Shown piece by piece: positions 9,540 to 20,116 of a stretch of 64,000 nucleotides of DNA. The stretch is from assembly GCA_003550325.1 (NCBI GenBank), contig QKWP01000123.1:95643-159642 (forward strand), given 5' to 3'. The notes below the pieces were generated by a model. The model made no database searches. It saw nothing but the letters and a program-made list of their open reading frames with translations, and was not told where the DNA came from. The position numbers and the translations under genes are program-made. The DNA is from Gigaspora rosea. Taxonomy: Eukaryota; Glomeromycota; Glomeromycetes; Diversisporales; Gigasporaceae. Position 1 is the stretch's first letter; each line of letters opens with the position of its first letter.

Positions 9540-12016
9540 AGGCCGGTGTCATGGGTTCCCCGACATGTCATTTACCTGACATCACACAGATTACAATTTG
9601 CTAAAAATATATTGCCACAACTAACAGAACGCTAACCCTTTCCCTACGTGATGTCGGGAAAATGGGTTTGGGAAAGTGAGAATCAACAATCATGGGATGG
9701 GCAACCACCAACCACCACGACCACCTCACAATATTCCCAATGGTGAGAGGCAGAATGATTTGGCAAGGCTAAGGCATATTGGGTATAAGGTGAGTTCACA
9801 AAACAAGTTGTTATTAACAAGAGCAAAGAAACCAAGATTGGTTTCTAATCTTTATTAATACTGGTTTTTCTCATGCTTGTCTATTGCTAAATAGTCTTTT
9901 ACATGGTCTTTTTATACTATCCTACTTTGAATGGGATTTACTAATTTTTATCCTCTATTCCACAATTTTTCTTACTTGAATAGCAGAATCATGCTATATT
10001 AAAGCTTCTTTGATTTTGGCATTTAATTTCCTTCTTGAAATAAATTCATTCAATTAGTGGGCTGTGTGCAGAACCAGTTTTTAATGGGTATTAGTGGATA
10101 ATCACAGTTCCTTCATAGAGTCTTCATAGTAACTCTGGCAAAAATCAATGTCACATGCTTTTGAGTAATTTATTTCTACAACTAACAATGCTCCCCATCT
10201 TAATTTTTCATGTTCTATAAAAAATATCCATATGACTCCCTTGCTTTTTATTTTTTTCAAAAAAAAACAAATTCAAAGAAAAAATGTTTCAGTTCAAACC
10301 TGAACAAACTAAAAACTAAAATACTATTTAACATTGTGCCTACTTTGCATTTTTTTTTTAAATTAGTATTCTCTCCTCTTTTTTTTTCTTTTTAGCAATT
10401 TCCTAGGATCGAAGACTTAGTTATAGAAGTTACATGCTAGTTTGTATAGGGCAGTTCTTTCTTCTGGATTCTTTATTCTATTTTGATTTTGATCTAACCT
10501 CTCTGACTTTTTTTTATTATAGGGTTCTTTTTGAATTTAGACTTATACAATATAGATAGTTTGGTTTCAATTTTTTCATTTTCATCCTTAAAACTCCTTT
10601 TGCAACTCAGCTAGCAAATTCAGACTCAGTCAGGTACAATTTTCATCCTTTCTTGCTTTTTTGAATTACTCTCAAATCTTTTCAACAATTTATTAGCTCT
10701 TTTTTGCCACTCTTTTCATTCTCAATTCCATTTTTATGATCTCTACTAGTACTTGCGATATCATCAATTTTGACAACATCTATGCTGATAAGTTCTTTTT
10801 CTTCTTTACTCTACTTGGCTATTTGGTGAAATTTCTTTACTTTTTCTAACTATAATTCACATGCACAACTTAATGCTCCTTCTGTTAGTGGCACTTCTAA
10901 TTATCTTCATTATTTTCTCTGTTCCTTTTACTATTATTATCAACTAACTTATCACAATCACTTTTCTCTAAAGCTTATACATGATTTATTCTTTCAAATC
11001 AACTTCTGTTCTTCTATTCTCATCCATCTTAATCAGCTCTTGACAATTCATCAAGTTTCTTTTTAAACTTTCTCAAGGTCACATTCCAATGTTTTGCCAA
11101 CAGGCTCTATCTCTGTGATCTTTATAACAACATTTAGAGCTTTGTTATTCTTTTATTACCAGTTTTATACTTTTTATCAAGTTCAAATGCTTTTTCTCTT
11201 TTTTCTCCTTTTTTAGTAGATTTTGGGTTTTTTAAAATAAACAATAAATGATACATATAGAATTTTGAAGAAAAACTCACAATGTAATTTCTTTCTAGAA
11301 TATCCTTTTAGCTATAGTTCTTTTTTCATTTTATACATATCTATCTTTATGGTTTTTTTTTAGATTAAAGGCCATTTTTTCTAGTAATAGTTTTTCACCT
11401 ACATATAATAATTTGAGTTTAGCTAGAGTATAGACTATTTTTTTAGTATTATATAATTTTACAATTGTTCATCTTTGTGCTAGGTCTTAATTAATCTGAG
11501 AACTTTCTTTTTTTTTGATTTTTTAATATTTATTTTCTCAATTTTTTTGTTTGTTCTATTTCTTTTTTACTTTTTTTTTTTTATTTTGGCTCTTTTTAGT
11601 TTAGTTTTTTCCTTCTACTTCTAAGGATATTTCTTTAGAAAATGCCTTTGTATAGTAAAGCAATGCTGATGGACTAGTTGGAGTCCCCAAAGATTCTGTA
11701 TAGTGATTTATATTTTGTTTAGTTGTCTAAATCAGATAATGCCTATACTTGTTTATTGTTTGTTTTGTAAAGTATTTGTACTTTCTTTTAGTATAATAAA
11801 ATCAAAGAAGTTATATTTGGCAAGTCTTGCCTAAGAAAAAATATAATTCTAATTCAAAATTCTATATACAATTAGTAGATATTTTACTAAACTTTACAAT
11901 ATTTGATACTATAATATTTTTAATAATAATTAATATTAGATTAGATTTTTTTAACTAACAAGAAATAACTATAACTAGTTTACTATAAAATTAGATTAGT
12001 TTTTTTTAACTAACAA
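9540..12016. other. T-rich intergenic stretch
   Basis: From about 9840 to 11800 the plus strand is strongly T-rich with many TTCTTTTT runs. No coherent frame exceeds about 60 codons on either strand, and the short frame at 9676 begins at GTG. It may be a decayed transposon or a long T-rich spacer. AACTAACAAGAAAT occurs twice next to the Gypsy insertion site (11950-12021). Confidence 0.4.
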
Positions 12017-12021
12017 GAAAT

Positions 12022-12484
12022 TGTAACGACCAACAACTAAGCCCCCGAAACTCAAATCGTGACCCAAGCCGTGATCCACGGACCCGTGACTTCCAAGCCT
12101 TCGAAGTTCGAATCGTGACCCAAGCCCATGACCGTGGACTCGTGACTCAAGGTCGTGACCGAAGACCCATGACTCAAGGTCGAGAACTCAAGAATGAGAC
12201 ACTCCCCAACGCATGAAAGATGAAGTCATACAATAGTAATTATCATTAGTAGTAGTAATTATGTAGTCATAGTTGGTATTGTTGTAGTAATGGGTATAGT
12301 GCATAAAATATGTAATTACAAATAGGAAAACGTTAGTAATTGTTATAGTAATAGTTATAAAGAGAATCGAGTATAAAAGAGAGATACAAACCTTGACATA
12401 TTACTCAGTCTGTTCAACACTATAATAAACTTAAACTTTGCTCGAAATCTATCGTGTACGTGTTGTCTAGTTCAAGTCTTGACA
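12022..12484 (+). repeat. 5' LTR, 463 bp
   Basis: Starts TGTAACGACC and ends CTTGACA (TG...CA). It contains internal GTGAC-rich repeats (GTGACCCAAGCC, CGTGACTCAAGG) and a TATAAAA box at 12372. Paired with the 3' LTR at 17531-17992. Confidence 0.9.
12372..12417 (+). promoter_or_regulatory. LTR promoter: TATA box and predicted transcript start
   Basis: TATAAAA at 12372-12378 lies 35 nt upstream of AGTCTGTTCAA (12407-12417). That word is nearly complementary to the primer-binding region just after the LTR, which makes it the probable 5' end of the genomic RNA. Inferred from spacing and complementarity; no start site is measured. Confidence 0.5.
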
Positions 12485-12486
12485 GT

Positions 12487-12497
12487 TTGAACAAACT
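12487..12497 (+). other. Putative self-primer binding site
   Basis: TTGAACAAACT begins 2 nt after the LTR and pairs with AGTCTGTTCAA at 12407-12417 at 10 of 11 positions. No match to a common tRNA 3' end was obvious. Tf1/sushi-type fungal Gypsy elements prime reverse transcription with the folded 5' end of their own RNA, and this geometry fits that mode. Confidence 0.5.
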
Positions 12498-12677
12498 AAT
12501 CGCATCTACCCTATAATCCCTTTCTCTAGCCTTTACATCGTTCGTCACATATCAAAAAATAAAAAATAAAAAAAATAATAATAAATAAATAAATAACCCC
12601 ATATAAAAATATATAACAGTAATAAGATAACAATAAAAAAAAAATCTAGAAGTAAAATTTTGAACGAAAAAGTAATA

Positions 12678-13900
12678 ATGGATCAACAACAGCCAGATCT
12701 CGATGACATTTTACTCGCCCTTCACCAAATTCAGCAAGAAAACCAGGCCCTATGTCAAGAAATGGACCAACTTCGGGCACAAGGGGGAGCCGTGGACCAA
12801 AGAGAGCCCAAAGTTAGTCTCCCAGATAAGTTTGACAAAACTAGAGCCAAGCTTAGGGGATTTCTAAACCAAGTGCGGCCAGTGTTAGAAATTAGTGTTC
12901 TCAGAGTTCTTATGAGAACACTATTATAAATTTGAGAACAGTATAAATTTTTTACTGTTCACTATTAAAAAATTTTTTGAGAACAGTAAAATAATAATAA
13001 TGTTCTCATATAATTTATAGCAAACCAAAACTGTTGAAAATTTATATTTAATTTTCATAGATTTTCATTGATAAGATTTCAATTTGCATAAAAACTACTT
13101 GTTTGAGGGACTTTATATTTATACATTATACTGCATTTTTTTTTTTTTAGTGAAAACAGTAACCAATTGTCTGAGAACACATATAGTTATTATACTGTTC
13201 TCATGAGAACAGTGTTTGAGGCTGAAATTTCCAACACTGAGTGCGGCTTGTCATTCATATGCAGCCCGTCATTATCTAGATGATTGAACCAGAGTAGGGC
13301 TTTTGGGAAGTTTACTTTTGGATGCGGCACTAGCTTGGTTTGCCCACTATTGGAAAGAGATTCCCCATTGCTTGGGAATTTTGATGAGTTAGTCCAAGAA
13401 TTTGAGACCACATTTGGGAACTCTGAAAAGAAAAGAACTGCTGCCAATAAGATCAGGAAACTTACCTAAGATTTACGGTCTGCGGCAAGTTACTCGTCAG
13501 AATTCTGGCAAGTCTCTGGCGACTTAGAGTGGGGAGAGGCAGCGCTCATTGACCAATTCAGGAATGGTCTTCGTAACGACGTAAAAGATCTCTTATTAAC
13601 AATGAAAGACCCCACTTCCTTGAACGATGCCATCACCAAAGCCGTTCGATGTGACAATCGCTTATTTGAACGGAGGCAGGAACGCTGGTGTAATGCTGAA
13701 GGAGTTCAAGCCCAAGCTCAAGCCCAACCTCCCAAAACAGATCATCTTCAACTGTGGAACCTATGCAAATTGATGCATGAAAATTTAAGCAACTATCTGG
13801 AGAGGAGAAAAGGAGATGTCGTACAAATAACTTATGCTTCTATTGTGGAGAGGTGAGTTACATCGTAAAAACATTCCCAAAGAAAATTAATAATCAAAAT
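12678..13900 (+). pseudogene. gag of the Gypsy element, disrupted
   Basis: Starts with ATG at 12678 (MDQQQPDLDD), then a coiled-coil-like Gln/Glu-rich stretch and the PKVSLPDKFD gag signature. A 360-bp MITE plus target duplication interrupts it after FLNQVR (12880-13239). The gag core resumes (LERDSPLLGNFDELVQEFETTFG at 13337-13410), hits an in-frame TAA at 13467-13469 and continues open (SGDLEWGEAALIDQFRNGL) to a degraded Cys-containing end near 13860 that may be the remnant zinc knuckle. It would normally form the virus-like particle. Not functional. Confidence 0.8.
12880..13239. mobile_element. hAT-type MITE nested in gag, 360 bp, perfect 8-bp TSD
   Basis: Termini are CAGTGTTAGAAATT on the left and the complement of CAGTGTTGGAAATT on the right. 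The flanks carry a perfect 8-bp duplication AGTGCGGC (12872-12879, 13240-13247). Subterminal GTTCTCATGAGAACAGT-type palindromes are repeated near both ends. No coding capacity. Removing it restores continuity of the gag frame across FLNQVR. Confidence 0.88.
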
Positions 13901-14029
13901 ACGATCAATTCTGTGATGACTATACATGAAGGAAGTTCAGGAAAAGGGGATTTCCAGTCTCAGTAGGAGGGTTGGACTGGATCAAAATTATAATTACCCC
14001 TCAGTACAACATCTCTTCACGCTTCACCA

Positions 14030-17000
14030 GATTCTTTTTCGTTCACTGTCACCTTACAGCTCCTTGATGGTCGTGTTTTCGATACTGAAGCTTTATTAGA
14101 TTCTGGGGCTTCTGCTTGCTTCTTAGACTTCACATTGGCCACACATGTACACATACCTACTATAGAATTAAACCCACTGTTATCTGTGGAGGTTGTAGAT
14201 GGTCGCAAAATTTTTTCTGGCCTTATTACCAGAAAAACGGAACCTCTAACCCTTATTTTTGCAAAATCATACGGAATCATTACAATTTAATCTTATTTTT
14301 TCACCACAAAATCCAATCATTTTGGGCTTGCCGTGGTTAATCGTGCACAACCCGGCTATTGACTGGAAATCTCGTAGCATTAGTTTTCTTAACCTTTTGA
14401 GTGTTCAGCACCACTTAGTGCGCCAACCATTAAAGGATGGAAGCCGGGATGCGGTTGACTGTGCGAATATAGGGTATGAAAAGATTTTTTTGGCACGAGT
14501 CTTTCTTGCCGCACTATTAAAAGCCTCTGGCATAAGTAATCAGCAAGATCTCCCCCGTAAATATCATGACTTCCAGGATGTGTTCAATAAGAAGAATGCG
14601 GACAAATTACCTGAGCATAGATCCTACGATTGCTCTATTGATCTGTTACCAGAATCACAACTACCCTGGGGGCCTATATACAGTCTAACTACAAAAGAAT
14701 TAGAAGCTTTACGATAATATATAGAAGAACATTTGGATAAAGGGTTCATTTGACATTCTAGATCCCCCTGCAGGAGCTCCCATTCTCTTTGTCAAGAAAA
14801 AAGATGGGTCCCTACGCTTATGTGTAGATTACAGGAAGTTAAACCAAATCACAGTAAAAAATAGTACCCCTTAACGCTCATCTCAGAATTACTCGACTGC
14901 CTTTCTTCAGCGCACGTGTTTACAAAGATTGACCTTAGAGGAGCTTATAATTTGGTTCGCATATGCTTTGGAGATGAATGGAAAATGGCGTTCCGTACCT
15001 GGTACGGCCATTTCGAATATATGGTCATGCCTTTCGGGCTTACCAACGCCCCTGCTGTTTTCCAACACATGATGAATGATATTTTTACAGAGTTCCTTGA
15101 TAAATTTGTTATTATATATCTGGATGATGTGTTAGTATACTACAAATCAAGAAGAGCACGACAAAAATGTTAGATCGGTTTGCAACTTCTACGTCATCAT
15201 GGTTTGTACGCAAAGCTGGAAAAGTGCGAATTCAACAAACAATATGTAGAATTCTTAGATTACATCATTTTGCCTCAGGGGTTCAAATGGATAATAACAA
15301 GGTGGAAAGTATAACGACCTGGCCTATCCCAAGTTCGCTCAAGAAAGTGCAACAGTTCCTTGGCCTTGCCAATTATTACTGTCACTTTATTAAAAACTAC
15401 TCCCAGATTGTTACTCCACTGACCAACCTGATACGAAAGACCAAAACCCCTTTTCATTGGCCTGCTCCAGCTCAACAGGCGTTTGAGCTACTAAAAACCA
15501 TGTTCACATCTGCTCTCATATTTCACCACGCGAACCCAGCACAGCAATATATTTTAGAAATGGATGCTTCTGACTTCGCTTTAGGGGCTGTACTTTCTCA
15601 ACAGCAAGAGAATGGATATTTGCACCCTATTGCTTATTACTCATGAAAGTTTTTACCTCAGAAATTAATTATGACGTTCATGATAAGGAACTCTTGGCAA
15701 TCGTTGCAGCCCTGAAACAATGGAGACATTACTTGGAAGGAGCTCAGCACAATATCATCATTTATTGTGATCATAAAAACCTATTTTATTATATGTTAGC
15801 CCAGGCGCTCAACTGCAGGCAAACCCGCTGGTCCCTCTTTTTGGCTGATTACGATTTCGAAATTGTCTATCGACCTGGAAAAGAACAAGGAATGTCGGAT
15901 GCGTTATCCAGAAGACCTGACCATCAGCCCCAAAATGGATATGAAACTATGCAACAACAAACTATTTTACTTAAACCTGAGAAACTTTGATTGGGGCAGC
16001 GACAGTGGCCCCAGTAGACTCTGCTTTAATGAAACTAATCCGTGATCACTTAAAAATGGATCGGTTCGCGCAGAAAATAATTAAGCATCTTTCTCACCCC
16101 AATAAAGCAACCCCAAAAAGCCGCTCTGACCTCAACAAATTTTTGTTTGAGAATGGTCTTCTGTTCAGAGATGGGCTTTTATACGTACTGAAAATATCTG
16201 AAAAATTGGAAATTCTCCGTACAAGGCATGACGCCAAATTAGCCAGACATTTTAGTATAGCTAAGACCACCGAGTTGGTCACTAGGGACTACAAACTTCG
16301 CACTTTTGTGAAAAATTATATATTAACCTGTGATACCTGTGCTAGGTCGAAATCTCGACGACATTACCCCCCGGAATTGTTAGTTCTCCTACCTATTCTG
16401 CAACAGCAATGGTAGTCCATATCTATGGACTTTATTACTGACCTTCCCTTTTCTTTAAGGTTTGACTCCATCCTTGTGGTGGTGGACCGGTTAACTAAAA
16501 TGGCCCATTTTATTGCATGTAATAAGACAATTAATGCCGAACAAACAGCCAATCTTATTTTCCGGGAGGTGGTTCGCTTACATGGCGTACCTACAGAAAT
16601 TATCTCTGATAGAGGGCCTCAATTCGCATCTAAATTCTGGAAGCAACTATTTAAGTTACTTGGTACTAAAGTTAATTTGTCATCGGCCTATTATCCTAAG
16701 ACAGATGGCCAAAGCGAGCAAGTAAATCAGATTCTGGAGCAGTACCTACGGTGTACCGTTAATTACCACCAAGATGACTGGATTACGCTGTTACCTTTTG
16801 CTGAGTTCGCTTACAATAATTCTAAGCATTCATCAACAAAAACAACCCTATTTTTTGCCAATTACGGGTTCCACCCTCGCTTTGATATATAGGGACCAGT
16901 GTACGCTTCGGTTCCATCTGCTAAAACTAAAATTATAGGTCTAAAACAAATACAGGAATGGTTAGTTGCTGAATTATGTGCTACACAAGAATGTTACAAA

Positions 17001-17393
17001 AAACATGCCAATAGACACCGACAAGAAGCCCCTTTGTATAAGATAGGAGACGCTGTATAGCTAATTAAATGGAACATATGCACTGAGCGACCTTCAGAGA
17101 AGTTGGACTACCGTAAGCTAGGCCCTTTTAAGATCATGGCACAAATAAGCCCAGTGGCGTTCCGTTTAATGTTACCCTCTTCATTTAAAATCCACAATAC
17201 TTTTCACGTCTCGTTATTGGAACCATACCTAGCAAATACGATCTCTGAAAGATCTCTAGCTCCTCCACCACCTACAATTATTGATGCTGAAATGGAGTAT
17301 GAGGTCAAACAAATTCTTGATGCAAAGTTCATTAGAAATAGATTACATTACCTGGTGGATTGGAAAGGCTACGATTCAAATGAGCGATTGTAG
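14030..17393 (+). pseudogene. pol of the Gypsy element (PR-RT-RH-IN-chromodomain), many breaks
   Basis: Aspartic protease with DSGA at 14099-14110. Reverse transcriptase from about 14760 ([23 protein letters not shown] at 15117-15128). RNase H follows (LEMDASDFALGAVLSQ near 15560; DKELLAIVAALKQWRHYLEG near 15675). Integrase has a His-His-Cys-Cys zinc-binding region (16225-16345) and the catalytic core MDFITDLP, SDRGPQF and DGQSEQVNQILEQYLR (16425-16740). A chromodomain, with [14 protein letters not shown], ends near 17390. In-frame stops at 14715, 14751, 15644, 16413, 16890, 17058 and 17391, plus indels, kill it. Most of these stops look like C-to-T or G-to-A changes at codons expected from the family. 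The chromodomain would direct integration to marked chromatin. Confidence 0.88.
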
Positions 17394-17517
17394 GAGCTGG
17401 TGGCTAATGTAAAAAATGCCCAACGAGCTGTGGACAAATTTCACTGTCTTTCCCCAATAAACCCAAGCCTGGTTCAAGAAGCAGACCGAAAAAAAACACT
17501 TGAAAAATTAGATCTTT

Positions 17518-17530
17518 GAAGGGGAGATGG
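17518..17530 (+). other. Polypurine tract
   Basis: GAAGGGGAGATGG directly precedes the 3' LTR start TGTAATGACC, the expected site of plus-strand DNA priming. One T in the tract departs from pure purine. Confidence 0.75.
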
Positions 17531-17992
17531 TGTAATGACCAACAACTAAGCTCCCAAAACTCAAATCGTGACCCATGCGTTGATCCACAGACCCGTGACT
17601 TCCAAGCCTTCGAAGTTCGAATCGTGACCCAAGCCCGTGACTGTGGACTCGTGACTCAAGGTCGTGACCAAGGACCCGTGACTCAAGGTCGAGAACTCAA
17701 GAACGAGACTCTCCCAACACATGAAAGATTAAGTCATACAATAGTAATTATCATTAGTAGTAGTAATTATGTAATCATAGTTGGTATTGTTGTAGTAATG
17801 GGTATAATGCATAAAATATGTAATTGCAAATAGGTAAACATTAGTAATTGTTATAGTAATAGTTATAAAGAGAATCGAGTATAAAAGAGAGATACAAATC
17901 TTGACATATTACTCAGTCTGTTCAACACCATAATAAACTTCATCTTGTCTCAAAATCTATCGTGTACGTGTTGTCTAGTTCAAGTCTTGACA
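17531..17992 (+). repeat. 3' LTR, 462 bp
   Basis: Starts TGTAATGACC and ends CTTGACA. It matches the 5' LTR over its whole length with about two dozen differences by eye, many of them transitions, and one small indel. Confidence 0.9.
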
Positions 17993-17997
17993 GAAAT

Positions 17998-18556
17998 AAC
18001 TATAACTAATTTACTATAAAATTTTTAATTTATATTTATATCTTTATTCTAAATTATATATTAAATACATTTTAGTTTTGTGCAATTTATAAATTATTTA
18101 CAATGCCAAACTTCAATATTTCTAAACATTTTTGAGAACTTTTTTTAGCAATTTCTATACTAAATTTTTTAATAAAGCTGATCTACAAAAAATCTATAAT
18201 TATTATATTTTAATACAACAAAACTTTACCAAGTAGTTATTGGATACAAAGATTATTTACTAGATGTTCTGCAGTTTGAAATAGAGTTAAAAAAAATAAA
18301 GTTAGGCTTTTAAGCAAAGCACACAGGTCGAATGCATGACTATAGGGATATGCCTATATAATCCTATTATTATACTAATATGCATATCGGGATAATATAG
18401 AAAGGATGATATCAGTAAAATAACAGATATCAGTATTAGGGCAATATAAAGGTAAGATATCAGATATAAAATAATATACTTTTTGTTTACTAATATTATT
18501 CTGATATAAATATTGGGTTACTATAGAAGGGATAATAACAGGAGCCGGTATCAAAG
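17998..18556. other. AT-rich DNA leading into the 94-bp array
   Basis: No gene. From about 18340 on, words such as ATATCGG, GGGATAATA and TATTATTCTGATAT recur in diverged form and look like eroded precursors of the 94-bp repeat that follows. Confidence 0.45.
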
Positions 18557-19986
18557 CAGAATATCGGCATATAAAAGGGCAAATAACTGTATATAGTTTT
18601 TCTTTTTTTTATTATTCCGATATTCAACTTACACGTTAATAGTATAATATAAGGATATCGGCATATAAAAGGGCAAATAGCAGTATATAGTTTTTCTTTT
18701 TTTTATTATTCCGATATTCAACTTACACGTTAATAGTATAATATAAGGATATCGGCATATAAAAGGGCAAATAGCAGTATATAGTTTTTCTTTTTTTTAT
18801 TATTCCGATATTCAACTTACACGTTAATAGTATAATATAAGGATATCGGTATGTATAAAGGCAAATAGCAGTATATAGTTTTTCTTTTTTTTATTATTCC
18901 GATATTCAACTTACACGTTAATAGTATAATATAAGGATATCGGTATGTCTAAAGGCAAATAGCAGTATATAGTTTTTCTTTTTTTTATTATTCCGATATT
19001 CAACTTACACGTTAATAGTATAATATAAGGATATCGGTATGTATAAAGGCAAATAGCAGTATATAGTTTTTCTTTTTTTTATTATTCCGATATTCAACTT
19101 ACACGTTAATAGTATAATATAAGGATATCGGTATGTATAAAGGCAAATAGCAGTATATAGTTTTTCTTTTTTTTATTATTCCGATATTCAACTTACACGT
19201 TAATAGTATAATATAAGGATATCGGTATGTATAAAGGCAAATAGCAGTATATAGTTTTTCTTTTTTTTATTATTCCGATATTCAACTTACACGTTAATAG
19301 TATAATATAAGGATATCGGTATGTATAAAGGCAAATAGCAGTATATAGTTTTTCTTTTTTTTATTATTCCGATATTCAACTTACACGTTAATAGTATAAT
19401 ATAAGGATATCGGTATGTATAAAGGCAAATAGCAGTATATAGTTTTTCTTTTTTTTATTATTCCGATATTCAACTTACACGTTAATAGTATAATATAAGG
19501 ATATCGGTATGTATAAAGGCAAATAGCAGTATATAGTTTTTCTTTTTTTTATTATTCCGATATTCAACTTACACGTTAATAGTATAATATAAGGATATCG
19601 GTATGTATAAAGGCAAATAGCAGTATATAGTTTTTCTTTTTTTTATTATTCCGATATTCAACTTACACGTTAATAGCATAATATAAGGATATCGGTATGT
19701 ATAAAGGCAAATAGCAGTATATAGTTTTTCTTTTTTTTATTATTCCGATATTCAACTTACACGTTAATAGCATAATATAAGGATATCGGTATGTATAAAG
19801 GCAAATAGCAGTATATAGTTTTTCTTTTTTTTATTATTCCGATATTCAACTTACACGTTAATAGCATAATATAAGGATATAGGCATATAAAAGGGCAAAT
19901 AGCAGTATATAGTTTGTCTTTTTTTTATTATTCCGATATTCAACTTACACGTTAATAGCATAATATAAGGATATAGGCATATAAAT
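18557..19986. repeat. 94-bp tandem array, 15 copies plus a partial
   Basis: Unit starts fall at 18557, 18651, 18745, 18839 and so on to 19967, exactly 94 bp apart. Each unit runs AAGGATATCGG, TATAAAGGCAAATAGCAGTATATAG, a TTTTTCTTTTTTTTATTATT tract, CCGATATTCAACTTACACG and TTAATAGTATAATAT. CCGATAT and ATATCGG form an inverted pair within the unit. Edge units carry GGCATATAAAAGGG, while central units carry GGTATGTATAAAGG and are nearly identical, so the middle has been homogenised most recently. No coding frame. Confidence 0.95.
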
Positions 19987-20116
19987 GGTATAAGAAAAAA
20001 TATATCTTTATTATCACGATAAATATAGCCTTAGATAATACATTTATTTATTATATGTATTAAAAAAAAACTGCAAATAAAACGAATAATAAAAAAAGAT
20101 CAATTTGCTTTTTTTT

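Larger units (their letters stand above)
12022..17992 (+). mobile_element. Ty3/Gypsy chromovirus (LTR retrotransposon), degenerate
   Basis: Full-length element with LTRs at 12022-12484 and 17531-17992, a 5-bp target duplication GAAAT (12017-12021 and 17993-17997), a putative self-primer site, gag, protease, reverse transcriptase, RNase H, integrase with chromodomain, and a polypurine tract. The order PR-RT-RH-IN-chromodomain defines a Ty3/Gypsy chromovirus, a group usual in fungi. By eye the two LTRs differ at roughly two dozen positions, so insertion is old. Multiple stops and frameshifts make it non-autonomous, and a hAT-type MITE interrupts gag. Confidence 0.92.

Noticed and set aside
9676..9858. 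60-residue plus-strand ORF
   Set aside because: Starts at GTG; Pro/His-rich start but no domain, and it ends in T-rich non-coding DNA.
12105..12120. tRNA T-arm (GTTCGAATC)
   Set aside because: The word lies in the LTR with no cloverleaf around it, and recurs in the 3' LTR. No tRNA or rRNA gene was recognised in the window.
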